NCBI GenBank assembly: GCA_028687755.1
Contig: JAQTZL010000004.1
Location: forward strand, 1 to 64,000
Length of the DNA: 64,000 nt
Reading direction: 5' to 3'
Source: Candidatus Nanopelagicales bacterium
GTDB taxonomy: Bacteria; Actinomycetota; Actinomycetes; S36-B12
The position numbers were made by a program, and so were the translations under genes. Of this stretch, positions 7,878 through 16,990 are shown in pieces (the stretch's first letter is position 1; each line of letters begins with the position of its first letter). The notes below the pieces were generated by a model, which saw only the letters and a program-made list of their open reading frames with translations, was not told the origin of the DNA and did not search any database.

Positions 7878-9101
7878 TCAGCTCGCAGCGACATCACCCA
7901 CGGTGATTGAGTAACGCACCGACGTTCCAACTGATGTGCTGCTACCAAATGATGTGGCTGTCAGTGTGCAGGAACCCTTACCGATTGCATTCAATCGTGA
8001 ACCAGCCATTACGCACGGGCCATCAACACTGAACAACACAGACGATCCTGAAGTTGCAAAACCGCTCACAACCTGACTCGTCGCACGAGCCATGGCGAAT
8101 GGTGATGCCGGATAAAGCGTTGTTGCGCCAACAGTTGTGGTGATCTGATCAGTGGTTAACGCAGGCAACACTTTGATTTGCTGAGTAGAAACATTGCTGT
8201 AGCCAGGATTGTTGCCGGTGAATTCAGCGCGTAAAAAATGCAATCCTTCTGTTGGCGGAGTCCAATTCATTGATGCCACACCATTGATCGTTGGCACCGA
8301 ACCGCGAAGTGCGACACCATCGAAGAGAAAACCAACACTGCCTTCAACTATGCCTGCACCGAGCACCGCGCTAATTGTTGACGTTTGACCTACGCGAAGG
8401 GCTGGGGCAAAGCGATACGAAACCATTGGTGCGTAGCCAACGATCTCCGGTTGTTCAACCGAAGAAGCGGATGGAGCAAAGGCTGGTGTTTGTTGGTTGT
8501 AGGTACCAACAACTGGGTATGCGCCAAAGGCATCTGGAGTCCACGGAATATTGGCTACCGAAACCAGCGGATCACTTGTTGGTTGCAACCAACCAGTACC
8601 AAGCACCGGACCAGTGGTACCCACCAAGTACTTCCGCAGCGTCACAGAACCTTGCGGCCGAGCAGAGCCTGCTAGTGCACGCACATAAGCCGTTGTCAGA
8701 TTTGACTCGACATTGAACTGCAATTGATTTGGGGTATTCAATGAAATTGAGGTTGCAGTTGCAAGCACGGGAACCTGAGTCGAAACAGACGCAGCGCTAC
8801 CGGTTCCAGTAATAGTCCACACACCACTCGTGGTTGGTATCCACGTGGTTGCACCGAATCCGGCACTATTCAAAGAGATAGGCAACGCAAGAGAAACTGA
8901 ACCAGTAGACGCAGTAAAGGCCACTGAAGTTGAGCGCGCTTTGGGAATAAACACATTCAAGGGTTGCGCAACACCGACCATCGCGTTCGCAGTTGCTACG
9001 TATGGAGCCGGCACAGTGCGAGGCGCACCAAACGCTGGCATAGCAAGAGTGAAGGATGCCGCTGCAAGCACCGCAGCAGTGAGGGAAGTGCGCTTCAACA
9101 T
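7878..9101 (-). CDS. Secreted Ig-like repeat protein (paralogue 1)
   Basis: 407 residues with a clear Sec signal peptide (MLKRTSLTAAVLAAASFTLA, cleavage near AFG-A at about residue 26). The mature part is built of Ig-like beta domains, recognisable by repeats of the W-x-P-x(4)-G-x-(W/H/Y) type (TTWIPTTSGVW, MNWTPPTEGLH). The last domain carries a two-cysteine motif, GPCVMAGSRLNAIGKGSCTL, seen in many actinobacterial secreted repeat proteins. A strong AAGGAGA site precedes the ATG. It is a paralogue of the next upstream gene, from which a terminator separates it. No LPXTG, S-layer homology or transmembrane anchor is visible. Function unknown; a surface or matrix role is inferred. Confidence 0.88.
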   Translation of the reverse strand: MLKRTSLTAAVLAAASFTLAMPAFGAPRTVPAPYVATANAMVGVAQPLNVFIPKARSTSVAFTASTGSVSLALPISLNSAGFGATTWIPTTSGVWTITGTGSAASVSTQVPVLATATSISLNTPNQLQFNVESNLTTAYVRALAGSARPQGSVTLRKYLVGTTGPVLGTGWLQPTSDPLVSVANIPWTPDAFGAYPVVGTYNQQTPAFAPSASSVEQPEIVGYAPMVSYRFAPALRVGQTSTISAVLGAGIVEGSVGFLFDGVALRGSVPTINGVASMNWTPPTEGLHFLRAEFTGNNPGYSNVSTQQIKVLPALTTDQITTTVGATTLYPASPFAMARATSQVVSGFATSGSSVLFSVDGPCVMAGSRLNAIGKGSCTLTATSFGSSTSVGTSVRYSITVGDVAAS

Positions 9102-9151
9102 GTTGTCTCCTTGATCAACGATGACAGTAACCGAATCAGGGCAAAAAGAAA

Positions 9152-9181
9152 GTCGGGGTAGGAGCGAACTCCTACCCCGAC
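9152..9181 (-). terminator. Strong intrinsic terminator after Ig-like gene 2
   Basis: A perfect 13-bp stem (GTCGGGGTAGGAG / CTCCTACCCCGAC) with a 4-base loop. On the minus strand it is followed by TTTCTTTTT. It lies 14 bases after the stop of the gene at 9196-10455 and separates it from the downstream paralogue. Confidence 0.9.
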
Positions 9182-9195
9182 GAATCTGTGAAACG

Positions 9196-10455
9196 TTAGC
9201 TCTTCTTCTTTGGTGCTGCCTTCACTGTGATCGTGTAGGTCTCAGAGCCTGGTGTCAGCTGAGCATTACCTGCAGTAAATGCAGTGACCTGACACTGACC
9301 TGCACCAAGTGCAGTCAGAACTGAACCGTTGATCACGCAAGGGCCTTGTTCGCTGAACAACACCGTGGTGTTTGAGGTAGTGGTTGCAGCAAGAGTGACC
9401 TGCTGACCCACAGTCATCACGATCGGTGCAGCGATATTCCAAGCTGGTTGGCTTGGTGGATCAACAACAATGTTGTCGACTGCACGAGCACCTTGAATAT
9501 TCACTGTTTGTGAATTCGTACCACTTGCCTGGCCTGCTTGACCTGCAACAGGGTTACCTGTGTACGAAACAGCAATGGTGTGAATGCCGGTGGTTGGTGG
9601 GGTCCACTGGTACGTGGCAACACCATTCACCGTTGGCAGTGATCCACTGATGCCTGTTCCGTCCATTGAGAAGGCAACAGATCCGTTAGGGATTCCAGCC
9701 CCGAGCACCGCTTGCAACACTGTTGGTGTGCCTGCGTACAAGTTTGCTGGCCATCGCATTGCAACCGTGGTGTCTGCAGTGGTTGCAAACGGCTGCGAGA
9801 TTGGGCTCGTTGATGAAGTGAAGTTGCCATTGCTTGGCTGGTACGTAGCAACGAGGGCTTGTGATCCACCAGTGCCTGGTGTCCAAGGCAAGCCAACTGT
9901 TGCTGTTGCAGCACCGTAGGCACCGGAGATTGGCTGGGTTGTGATGCCGTTACCGCCAGCAGTGGCCAAGTACACGCTGCCTGTTGGAGCAATCGTGCCG
10001 ATTGGCGCAACTACTGCAGCTTGCAAAGTATTCGAGACAAACTGCTGAACAGCCTGCTGTGCCATCAGCACGGTGTAGGTAGGTACGGGTGCAACAGTGA
10101 TGGTGGTGGAACCAGCAGCAATTGCCGAACCAAGTGCGTTGATCGTCCAAGCGCCAGCAGCTGATGGGGTCCAAGAAGCACTTGCCCAGCCGTTAGCTCC
10201 CACAATCGCATTCACGGTCGAGGAGTTAGCGCCTGACGAAAGCCCAAGAGTGATGGTTTGACCGTTGAGGCCAGAAACCTGAACTGCAATGAGTTCAGGG
10301 ACACCAACCATGCCATTAGGGGCATAGATGCCGGCCTTCGTTGCGGCCTGTGCGCCGGTGCCCACAGCAAGTGTGGTTCCAGCGGCAATTCCAAGTGCCA
10401 GTGCTGCAGTGGCAACACGGCGGGTCGTGCGCGAGCGGCGCGCAGAATTCAACAT
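9196..10455 (-). CDS. Secreted Ig-like repeat protein (paralogue 2)
   Basis: 419 residues. The N-terminus has a long basic stretch (MLNSARRSRTTRR), a hydrophobic core and an AQA-ATKA cleavage site near residue 38, so it is exported by Sec or possibly Tat. It shares domain order with its neighbour: SWTPSAAGAWTINALG, then LGAGIPNGSVAFSMDGTGIS with YQWTPPTTGIH, then GPCVINGSVLTALGAGQCQV. It ends in KAAPKKKS, a basic tail that could hold it to an acidic glycan or membrane. A strong AGGAGG site lies 6 bases before the ATG. It is divergent from the wzm-wzt exporter, with 105 bases to the wzm leader ORF. Function unknown. Confidence 0.88.
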   Translation of the reverse strand: MLNSARRSRTTRRVATAALALGIAAGTTLAVGTGAQAATKAGIYAPNGMVGVPELIAVQVSGLNGQTITLGLSSGANSSTVNAIVGANGWASASWTPSAAGAWTINALGSAIAAGSTTITVAPVPTYTVLMAQQAVQQFVSNTLQAAVVAPIGTIAPTGSVYLATAGGNGITTQPISGAYGAATATVGLPWTPGTGGSQALVATYQPSNGNFTSSTSPISQPFATTADTTVAMRWPANLYAGTPTVLQAVLGAGIPNGSVAFSMDGTGISGSLPTVNGVATYQWTPPTTGIHTIAVSYTGNPVAGQAGQASGTNSQTVNIQGARAVDNIVVDPPSQPAWNIAAPIVMTVGQQVTLAATTTSNTTVLFSEQGPCVINGSVLTALGAGQCQVTAFTAGNAQLTPGSETYTITVKAAPKKKS

Positions 10456-10548
10456 TCAAACCTCCTAGATGGTTTGAGCACAGATTACGCCGAATGAGGG
10501 CTTTATCCCTGCTCATCGTGGGAGCGCAGCCCCTTAGCGCCAGATCGT

Positions 10549-10554
10549 TAGCAT
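10549..10554 (+). promoter_or_regulatory. -10 box (TAGCAT) of the wzm operon
   Basis: TAGCAT is 6 bases before an ATG at 10561 that opens a 16-codon frame overlapping the wzm start. The same box would drive wzm-wzt and the two glycosyltransferase genes behind them. Confidence 0.45.
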
Positions 10555-10560
10555 TGGGGC

Positions 10561-10611
10561 ATGTTGTTTATCGCGCCTCACGAGGGCGCTTGGGGAGAAG
10601 CCACGTGCTGA
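10561..10611 (+). CDS. Possible leaderless 16-residue leader ORF of wzm
   Basis: ATG 10561 is placed exactly as the other leaderless starts of the window, 6 bases after TAGCAT. It opens a frame of 16 codons (MLFIAPHEGAWGEATC) ending with TGA 10609-10611, after passing the wzm GTG at 10605 in another frame. Translation of it would bring ribosomes to the wzm Shine-Dalgarno and could couple or gate wzm expression. It may equally be an untranslated leader that happens to start with ATG. No similarity is recognised. Confidence 0.35.
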   Translation: MLFIAPHEGAWGEATC

Positions 10612-11399
10612 CGGCCCTCAAGAAGCAACATGCCCTGATTTGGGCCTTCGCCAACCGAGATTTTGCGACCCGCTACCGCGCAAGCGTGCTGGGTTGGGCC
10701 TGGTCGTTGGTGCAGCCCCTTGCAACCCTGGTTATTTTCGCTGCCGTTTTCAGCATCGTGTTCCGGGTTCAGGCCCCAAATATGGGCAATGGCGAGAATT
10801 CCTACGCGGCTTATCTCTTCACCGGCATGGTCACCTGGAATTTGTTTTCTAGTTTGGTCACGCTGTCGATGACCCAACTCAAGAGCAACGGTGAGCTGCT
10901 GAAGAAGGTGCACTTCCCGGCCTACGCCCCCGTGCTCGGCGCCAGCATCGTGCAGTTGATTCAGGTAGCTCTTGAGCTCGTCGTATTAATCGGCATGTTC
11001 TTGATCCTGGGCAACATCGGCTTTACCTGGTTCATTGCCATTCCAATTTTGATTGGCACCGCGCTTTTTGCTCAGGGCATTGGCTTGATGCTTTCGATCA
11101 TGAACGCCCGCTTTGGCGATGTGATGTACATCGTTGGTGTTGTGCTCGGTGCTCTCTATTTCTTGACCCCAGTGCTGTATCCAATGAGCTTGGTTGAAAC
11201 ACACAGCAGCGCACTTGCATGGGTCGTGAAACTCAATCCAATGTCTTGGTACGTGCAAGCAATGCACGATGCGATGTACACATTGACTGCGGTGTCAGTG
11301 CTTGAAGTGTTGGCGCTTCTTGTCGGTGGCTTCCTTGTGTTCTGGGCTGGTTTTAGCATCTTCAACCGCTTCAGCGAAGACATCGGAGAAATGCTGTGA
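10605..11399 (+). CDS. wzm: ABC-2 type polysaccharide export permease
   Basis: 264 residues, the usual length for Wzm. Residues 20-45 hold the conserved amphipathic lead-in (LIWAFANRDFATRYRASVLG WAWSLVQPL), then six membrane segments, with the typical LYFLTPVLYPMS near residue 187 and the LNPMSWYVQAMHD loop near residue 210. With Wzt it moves finished lipid-linked glycan chains across the cytoplasmic membrane. GTG 10605 is chosen because GGGGAGAAG ends 5 bases before it; the frame is open further upstream but lacks signals there. The stop overlaps wzt by 4 bases. Confidence 0.95.
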   Translation: MLTALKKQHALIWAFANRDFATRYRASVLGWAWSLVQPLATLVIFAAVFSIVFRVQAPNMGNGENSYAAYLFTGMVTWNLFSSLVTLSMTQLKSNGELLKKVHFPAYAPVLGASIVQLIQVALELVVLIGMFLILGNIGFTWFIAIPILIGTALFAQGIGLMLSIMNARFGDVMYIVGVVLGALYFLTPVLYPMSLVETHSSALAWVVKLNPMSWYVQAMHDAMYTLTAVSVLEVLALLVGGFLVFWAGFSIFNRFSEDIGEML

Positions 11400-12616
11400 G
11401 CGAATACGCAGTCGAAATCTCCAATGTTGGCAAGCGTTTTATGCGCAGCAGCGAGCGTCGCAATTCCATTAAAGAACGCATCGTGCGCGGGCAAGGCAAG
11501 CGCGCTGAAGAGTTCTGGGCTGTCAAAGATGTGTCACTGAATGTTCCAAAGGGCAGTGTCTACGGCCTCATTGGTCATAACGGTTCCGGAAAATCAACAC
11601 TGTTGAAAATGATCGGCGGAATTTACCGACCAACGCAAGGCACCATCACCAGCCAGGGCCGTATCGCTTCGCTGATTGAGCTTGGCGCTGGGTTCCATCC
11701 GGAAATGACAGGCCGGGAAAACATTGGCTTGAATGGTTCGATTCTTGGCCTGCCACGTAAAGAAATAGCAGAAGTAACCGACGAGATCATTGATTTCTCC
11801 GGCCTTCGCGAATTCATTGACGATCCCGTGAAGCATTACTCAAGTGGCATGTATGTGCGTCTTGGTTTCGCTGTTGCTGTGCATATGAAGCCTGATGTGT
11901 TGCTCGTTGACGAAGTGCTCGCAGTTGGCGATGAAGAGTTCCAGCGTAAGTGTTTTGACCATCTCTATTCACTTCGTAAAGCCGGCAAAACCATCATCGT
12001 TGTGAGCCATGGCCTTGGCCAACTAGAAGCACTCTGTGATGAAGTTGCCTGGCTTGAACGCGGTACCTTGCAAGAAATTGGCGAGCCAACTGATGTTGTG
12101 GCGAGTTATCTCAAGCGCGTGAACGCTGAAGAATCTTCAAAGAATCCGCTCGCTGAAGCTAAGCGTGATGAAGCCGATCACGAAGGGGGCTTACAAAGCA
12201 ATCTTCGTTTGAAGTCAGTAGCGCTCACCAGTACCGATGGCACGCCGTTGAATCATGCGGAAACTGGCACCACCTTCACAATCAAGGTCGGCATGCACCT
12301 CACCGAAACAGTGCTTGGGCCAAATGTGCGCATCGCGTTGCAGCATGAATCAGGCCCGCTCGTGACGATGGTTGGCAATCACAAAGCAGGCTTTGATTTC
12401 AGTTACGTACCCGCCGGTGATCACATGGTGGAAATGGACCTGCTTCAAAACCCTTTGCTACCAGGGCGTTATCGCGTACACGTCGATGTGTTTGACCACA
12501 CTGGCGCCAAGTTGCTCGACTCTTGGAATGATGCGGCTGAGTTCCCAGTACGCAGCGCATCCGGTGAAATTGGCCAAGGCTTTGTTCAACTTCAAGCTGA
12601 ATACCGATTGAAGTAA
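11396..12616 (+). CDS. wzt: Polysaccharide ABC exporter ATPase with Wzt C-terminal glycan-binding domain
   Basis: 406 residues. The N-terminal ATPase has Walker A GHNGSGKST at 60-68, signature YSSGM at 148-152, Walker B LLVDE at 169-173 and switch His205. Residues about 255-406 form an extra beta-sandwich like the Wzt C-domain, which in O9a-type systems reads the capped end of the O-chain before export. Its presence suggests that the exported chain carries a terminal modification recognised here. GTG start overlapping wzm (GTGA). The operon continues with two glycosyltransferases. Confidence 0.95.
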   Translation: MSEYAVEISNVGKRFMRSSERRNSIKERIVRGQGKRAEEFWAVKDVSLNVPKGSVYGLIGHNGSGKSTLLKMIGGIYRPTQGTITSQGRIASLIELGAGFHPEMTGRENIGLNGSILGLPRKEIAEVTDEIIDFSGLREFIDDPVKHYSSGMYVRLGFAVAVHMKPDVLLVDEVLAVGDEEFQRKCFDHLYSLRKAGKTIIVVSHGLGQLEALCDEVAWLERGTLQEIGEPTDVVASYLKRVNAEESSKNPLAEAKRDEADHEGGLQSNLRLKSVALTSTDGTPLNHAETGTTFTIKVGMHLTETVLGPNVRIALQHESGPLVTMVGNHKAGFDFSYVPAGDHMVEMDLLQNPLLPGRYRVHVDVFDHTGAKLLDSWNDAAEFPVRSASGEIGQGFVQLQAEYRLK

Positions 12617-12618
12617 TC

Positions 12619-14361
12619 GTGGTCAGTGAATCCAACCCACTGATCAAGGCGAAGCGTCGCGCTGGCCGAGTGAAGCGTTACGTCAAGCGCAAGGTGTATG
12701 AACGCAACATCGGCAAGCATTACAAAGCGTGGTTAGCGCAAGCGGAAACCATTGCGCCTGGAACCACCACTCACGACTTCACTATCTCCATCATCGTTCC
12801 GGTCTATAACCCACCGATTGATTTCCTAGATGAGTGTTTGAACTCAGTTATCAAGCAGCAAGCAAGCAACTGGCAATTAGTGGTTGCAAACGATGGATCA
12901 ACGAAGCCTGAAGTCGCTGAATATCTGGCGGCATTTGCAGCAGCTCACGCAACCGATGCCCGAGTTCGCGTGGTCACCAAAGAAAACGGTGGCATTAGCT
13001 CCGCATTAAATGCAGCCTTAAGCCACGCGCATGGCGAATACGTGGGCATGCTCGATCATGATGATGCCTTGGATCCACGTTGCGTTGAACTCTTTAGCCA
13101 GACGATCGAAACCAATGCGCACCCTGATGCGGTGTATTCAGATGAAGACAAGCTCAGCCCAAAGGGCGAGCACTACGACCTTTACTGCAAGCCTTCGTTC
13201 TCACCAGAACTTCTGCTGACCCAGATGTATTTATGTCACTTCACCGTGTTCAAGCGCGAGCAGATGAATGCTGTAGGTGGGTTGCGAACCAGCATGGATG
13301 GTGCTCAAGATTTCGATCTTGCTTTGCGACTCCTTCCGCAGTTGAAAAACGTGGTGCGCATTCCCCTTCCGCTGTATCACTGGCGAGCATGGAGTGAGTC
13401 GACTGCACTTTCCATTGACGCAAAGCCGTGGGCTCAGCAATCTGCGGCGCGTGCACAGCAAGAACACATCGATCGAACCTTCAATGGTGGAACCGTCGCA
13501 CCAAGTCATATTCAAGGCTTGAATGAAGTGCATCCGAAGATTGAGGGAACTCACAAGGTTTCCGTGATCATTCCGACGATTGGCACCCTCAATGATCGTG
13601 GCACCAGCCGTTATGTCGACGATGCAGTGAAGTCATTGATCGAAAACGAAACTGAAACTGCGCTTGAGATCATCATTGTGACCACAGGTGTGATTCCACA
13701 TGTTGAAGTCGGCAATCTCGACAAGCATGAACTCAAGCACGTTGTGTATGACACCCAAAGTTTCAATTTCTCTGAAGCAATCAATGCAGGCCGCGCGGCG
13801 GCAACAGGTGACTACTTACTTCTTCTGAACGATGACACCACCGTTGCCGAAGCAAATCCGGTAACTAAGTTGCTCGAGATCGGTCAGATCGATGAAGTCG
13901 GAGTAACTGGAGCAAAGCTCACGTATCCGGATACTCGCTTCCAGCATGTAGGCATGGTGTTGTTGCCGAGCGGGCCCACCCATGCATGGATTAGCAAGCC
14001 CAATAAAGAACCTGGCTACTTTGGTTCGACGCTCACCCCACGCAATTACGCAGCAGTGACCGCAGCGGCGTTCTTGGTACGTACCAGTGTGTTCGATCAG
14101 GTTCAGGGCTTTGATGTGGCGTTTGCCAAGGATTACAACGATGTTGATTTCTGTTTGCGCGTACGCGAAGCCGGCTATCGCGTGGCTTGGACCCCGTATG
14201 CCCACTTCGTTCACTACGAAGGTGCGACGATGGCTCGCAAGAAGACAGACCAACAAGAACATGCACTCTTTGTTGAACGCTGGTCATCAATGCTCAACAA
14301 TGATCCTTATTACTCACCAGCACTGAACCCAGAGCTGCAGCGGATTTACGAGGCCCTGTAA
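12619..14361 (+). CDS. Tandem GT2 glycosyltransferase (two GT-A domains)
   Basis: 580 residues with two GT2 domains. The first (about 55-270) has ISIIVPVYNPP, VVANDGSTKP and the metal-binding MLDHDDALDP. The second (about 310-560) has VSVIIPTIG and LLLLNDDTTV. A basic N-terminal stretch (KAKRRAGRVKRYVKRKVYER) may bind membrane lipid headgroups. Two-domain GT2 enzymes often add alternating residues to a repeat unit. GTG start, 2 bases after wzt, so it belongs to the exporter operon. Sugar specificity unknown. Confidence 0.92.
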   Translation: MVSESNPLIKAKRRAGRVKRYVKRKVYERNIGKHYKAWLAQAETIAPGTTTHDFTISIIVPVYNPPIDFLDECLNSVIKQQASNWQLVVANDGSTKPEVAEYLAAFAAAHATDARVRVVTKENGGISSALNAALSHAHGEYVGMLDHDDALDPRCVELFSQTIETNAHPDAVYSDEDKLSPKGEHYDLYCKPSFSPELLLTQMYLCHFTVFKREQMNAVGGLRTSMDGAQDFDLALRLLPQLKNVVRIPLPLYHWRAWSESTALSIDAKPWAQQSAARAQQEHIDRTFNGGTVAPSHIQGLNEVHPKIEGTHKVSVIIPTIGTLNDRGTSRYVDDAVKSLIENETETALEIIIVTTGVIPHVEVGNLDKHELKHVVYDTQSFNFSEAINAGRAAATGDYLLLLNDDTTVAEANPVTKLLEIGQIDEVGVTGAKLTYPDTRFQHVGMVLLPSGPTHAWISKPNKEPGYFGSTLTPRNYAAVTAAAFLVRTSVFDQVQGFDVAFAKDYNDVDFCLRVREAGYRVAWTPYAHFVHYEGATMARKKTDQQEHALFVERWSSMLNNDPYYSPALNPELQRIYEAL

Positions 14362-16061
14362 TGAATCAACCGACGTTCCGCTCCCGTGGTGGGCGCACCC
14401 TTGTGGTGTTTGGTGATGCCGCGCTGCTCACGATGGATCGCATGGAGGAGTTCGGCCGCCGGATCGATCGTGATCCGCGCATTGTTTCGCTTTCACTCAA
14501 CCCCAATGCTCAGTTGACTGATCGCTGGTTGCGTTCAAGTGCCCCGCAAGGCCCAGTGATCGCAATAGCCAAGGATGCTGAAGATCTTGTCGGCGCTTTG
14601 CCAACTCAAGACGATGCTCAAGCTCTAGCCGAGTGGTGCATCAAGGCATCAGAGCGCGGCCTGTGGCATGACTGGTGGCTTTCGAATCACCGCGACGTAG
14701 CAAAGGCCGCGACGTTCATTGAGTTGAGTCAAGTAGATGAAGCCGAAGCGAACGATCCAAGCAGCTCTCACTTCATCACCTCGCATACTCAGCCCCTCAA
14801 GGCACGCAACTTGAACGTCGCCATCGATGCAACGTGGCTGGGGCCTCACCAAACAGGTGCGCAGGTGCTCACCACTGCAGCGATCGAAGCGTTGGCGCAC
14901 GATGATCGCATTGATGTGATCACGCTCTTTGGTTTGGATGAATTGCCTGATTACGCAAAGCATCTTGAGCAGCTCAGCAAGGTACGTCTAGCCGCCAACG
15001 ATGAAGGTTCGTTTGATGAGCCGGCAGATGTTGTCTGGTATCCAAATCAGATTGATGGCCGCAGTGATATTTCCGCGGCACGCGATTACGGGCGACGCGT
15101 AGTCACGACCTATTTGGACCTCATCGCATATGACATCCCTAGGTATCACGCATCAACTGATGCGTGGAATGCCTATCGCAGCATGCAGCGCCGCATTGCG
15201 CTCAGTGTTGATGGCATCACCACGATTAGTGCCGATGTCGCGCACCGACTTGAAGAAGAAACGCCACGCTTGGAAAAAGACCGAGTTCAACCGATTGCCC
15301 TTGGCCTTGATCACATCAAGGCTGCAACCGCTCCTGATGAGCCAGATGAAGATCTCAAAGATCTCGTCAAGAACCTTGGTGATCGCCGCTTTGTGTTGGT
15401 GCTCGGAAATGACTTCCAACATAAGAACCGTGACTTCGCTATTGCTGTGTGGCAGCAAGTGCTGCAAGCCGGTGAATCCTGCGATTTAGTGCTTGCGGGA
15501 TTGCACGTGAAGAGCAGCAGCTCAAAGGAAGGTGAAGAAGCATTGCTCGCAAAGCATGTCGATCTTCGCGGGTCCGTTCACACAATCGGTCACGTCACTC
15601 CAAACTCACGTGAATGGCTGCTCGCCAATGCGCATGCAGTGCTTTACCCCTCAAGTGCTGAAGGCTTTGGCTTTGTTCCTTACGAAGCAGCAGCACTTGG
15701 AACGCCGACAACCTTTGCAAGCTTTGGTCCGTTGAAAGAAATTAGTCAGGTCACCACAACACCAACGCTGTGGACTGTTGATGCCTTTGCCAAGGATCTG
15801 ACCGAGCTCCTCAAGGATCCACAAGCTGCAGATCAGCGCATCGCGCACCTTCAAGCCGCCATTGCGCAACACACCTGGGCGGGATTTGCCGAGAAACTCA
15901 TTGACTTCTTCCAGCACGTGATCGGTATGCAAACGGTGTTTACCAGCACGGTGACCAGCACTGCATCGGCCGATGCAGCACTTGCATCGATTATGTCGAG
16001 CAAGGCCTATCGAGCAACAGAAAAACTGCGCAAGGTTAAAGGCAAGTTCTCGCGAGGTTAG
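14361..16061 (+). CDS. GT4 glycosyltransferase with long N-terminal extension
   Basis: 566 residues. The first 150 residues are not a standard GT-B half and I do not recognise them. The GT4 part starts near residue 152 (VAIDATWLGPHQTGAQ), with LVLGNDFQHKN near 335 and the donor motif YPSSAEGFGFVPYEAAALG near 430. The C-terminus ends YRATEKLRKVKGKFSRG, a basic tag like that of the GT4 at 5993-7846. The ATG overlaps the previous stop by one base (TAATG). It is the last gene of the wzm-wzt operon. Confidence 0.9.
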   Translation: MNQPTFRSRGGRTLVVFGDAALLTMDRMEEFGRRIDRDPRIVSLSLNPNAQLTDRWLRSSAPQGPVIAIAKDAEDLVGALPTQDDAQALAEWCIKASERGLWHDWWLSNHRDVAKAATFIELSQVDEAEANDPSSSHFITSHTQPLKARNLNVAIDATWLGPHQTGAQVLTTAAIEALAHDDRIDVITLFGLDELPDYAKHLEQLSKVRLAANDEGSFDEPADVVWYPNQIDGRSDISAARDYGRRVVTTYLDLIAYDIPRYHASTDAWNAYRSMQRRIALSVDGITTISADVAHRLEEETPRLEKDRVQPIALGLDHIKAATAPDEPDEDLKDLVKNLGDRRFVLVLGNDFQHKNRDFAIAVWQQVLQAGESCDLVLAGLHVKSSSSKEGEEALLAKHVDLRGSVHTIGHVTPNSREWLLANAHAVLYPSSAEGFGFVPYEAAALGTPTTFASFGPLKEISQVTTTPTLWTVDAFAKDLTELLKDPQAADQRIAHLQAAIAQHTWAGFAEKLIDFFQHVIGMQTVFTSTVTSTASADAALASIMSSKAYRATEKLRKVKGKFSRG

Positions 16062-16101
16062 TAAGACTCCTAGAGAACAAAAACACTCACGACAGCAACA
16101 G

Positions 16102-16962
16102 TTATTTAATCAACCCACGCAAGTAATCGCCGTAACCAGATTTCGCCAACGCATCTGCATGCTGGAGCAACTTCTCATCGGTAATCCAGCCATTGCGCCA
16201 AGCGGTTTCTTCAATACAACCAATCTTCGTTCCGGTGCGATCTTCAATCACACGAACGAATTCTCCTGCGTCTTGAAGTGAGCGGAAGGTGCCGGTATCG
16301 AGCCACGCAGTGCCACGCTCAAGAACAGAAACGGTGAGGGTGCCTGCTTGTAGGTAATGATCGTTGACTGAAGTGATTTCAAGTTCACCTCGAGCACTTG
16401 GCTTAATGTGCTTCACAACTTCAACAACTGTTTCGTCGTAGAAGTAAAGGCCAGGTACCGCGAAGTTGCTCTTTGGTGCTGTTGGCTTTTCTTCAATTGA
16501 AATCGCGACGCCATCAGCATTGAATTCCACAACGCCATATTCAGACGGGTTCGCGACTTCATAAGCGAAGACATTTGCGCCTACCTGATGTGTGAGCGCT
16601 GAGAGTTTGCGGCCAAGGGATGGGCCGTAGAAGAGGTTGTCACCGAGTACGAGCGCCGCTTGATCGCCAGCAAGGAAATCGGCGCCGATCAAAAAGGCTT
16701 GCGCCAAACCATCTGGGGATGGCTGCACTGCATATTGGATGTTCATGCCGAGCTCTGAGCCATCACCGAGTAAACGGGAGAAGCTTTCCGAATCATCAGG
16801 TGTCGTGATGATCAGAACATCGCGAAGCCCGGCGCCCATCAAGGTTTCAAGTGGGTAATGAATCATTGGCTTGTCGTAGACAGGGAGCAATTGCTTGCTC
16901 ACGCCCTTGGTGATCGGCCAAAGCCGGCTGCCAGTGCCGCCAGCCAAAATGATGCCCTTCAC
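16102..16962 (-). CDS. rmlA: Glucose-1-phosphate thymidylyltransferase
   Basis: 286 residues, standard RmlA length (EC 2.7.7.24). It makes dTDP-glucose from glucose-1-phosphate and dTTP, the first step to dTDP-rhamnose. Visible motifs: nucleotide loop [11 protein letters not shown] (6-16), [11 protein letters not shown] (23-33), metal-binding LGDN (106-109) and EEKP (157-160). GTG start preceded by GAGGGGAG. It shares a minus-strand run with a rhamnosyltransferase-like GT2 upstream (28-base gap), which suggests that its product is used by that enzyme. Confidence 0.96.
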   Translation of the reverse strand: MKGIILAGGTGSRLWPITKGVSKQLLPVYDKPMIHYPLETLMGAGLRDVLIITTPDDSESFSRLLGDGSELGMNIQYAVQPSPDGLAQAFLIGADFLAGDQAALVLGDNLFYGPSLGRKLSALTHQVGANVFAYEVANPSEYGVVEFNADGVAISIEEKPTAPKSNFAVPGLYFYDETVVEVVKHIKPSARGELEITSVNDHYLQAGTLTVSVLERGTAWLDTGTFRSLQDAGEFVRVIEDRTGTKIGCIEETAWRNGWITDEKLLQHADALAKSGYGDYLRGLIK

Positions 16963-16990
16963 AGGAGCTCCCCTCTAGAAGAATGAAACA

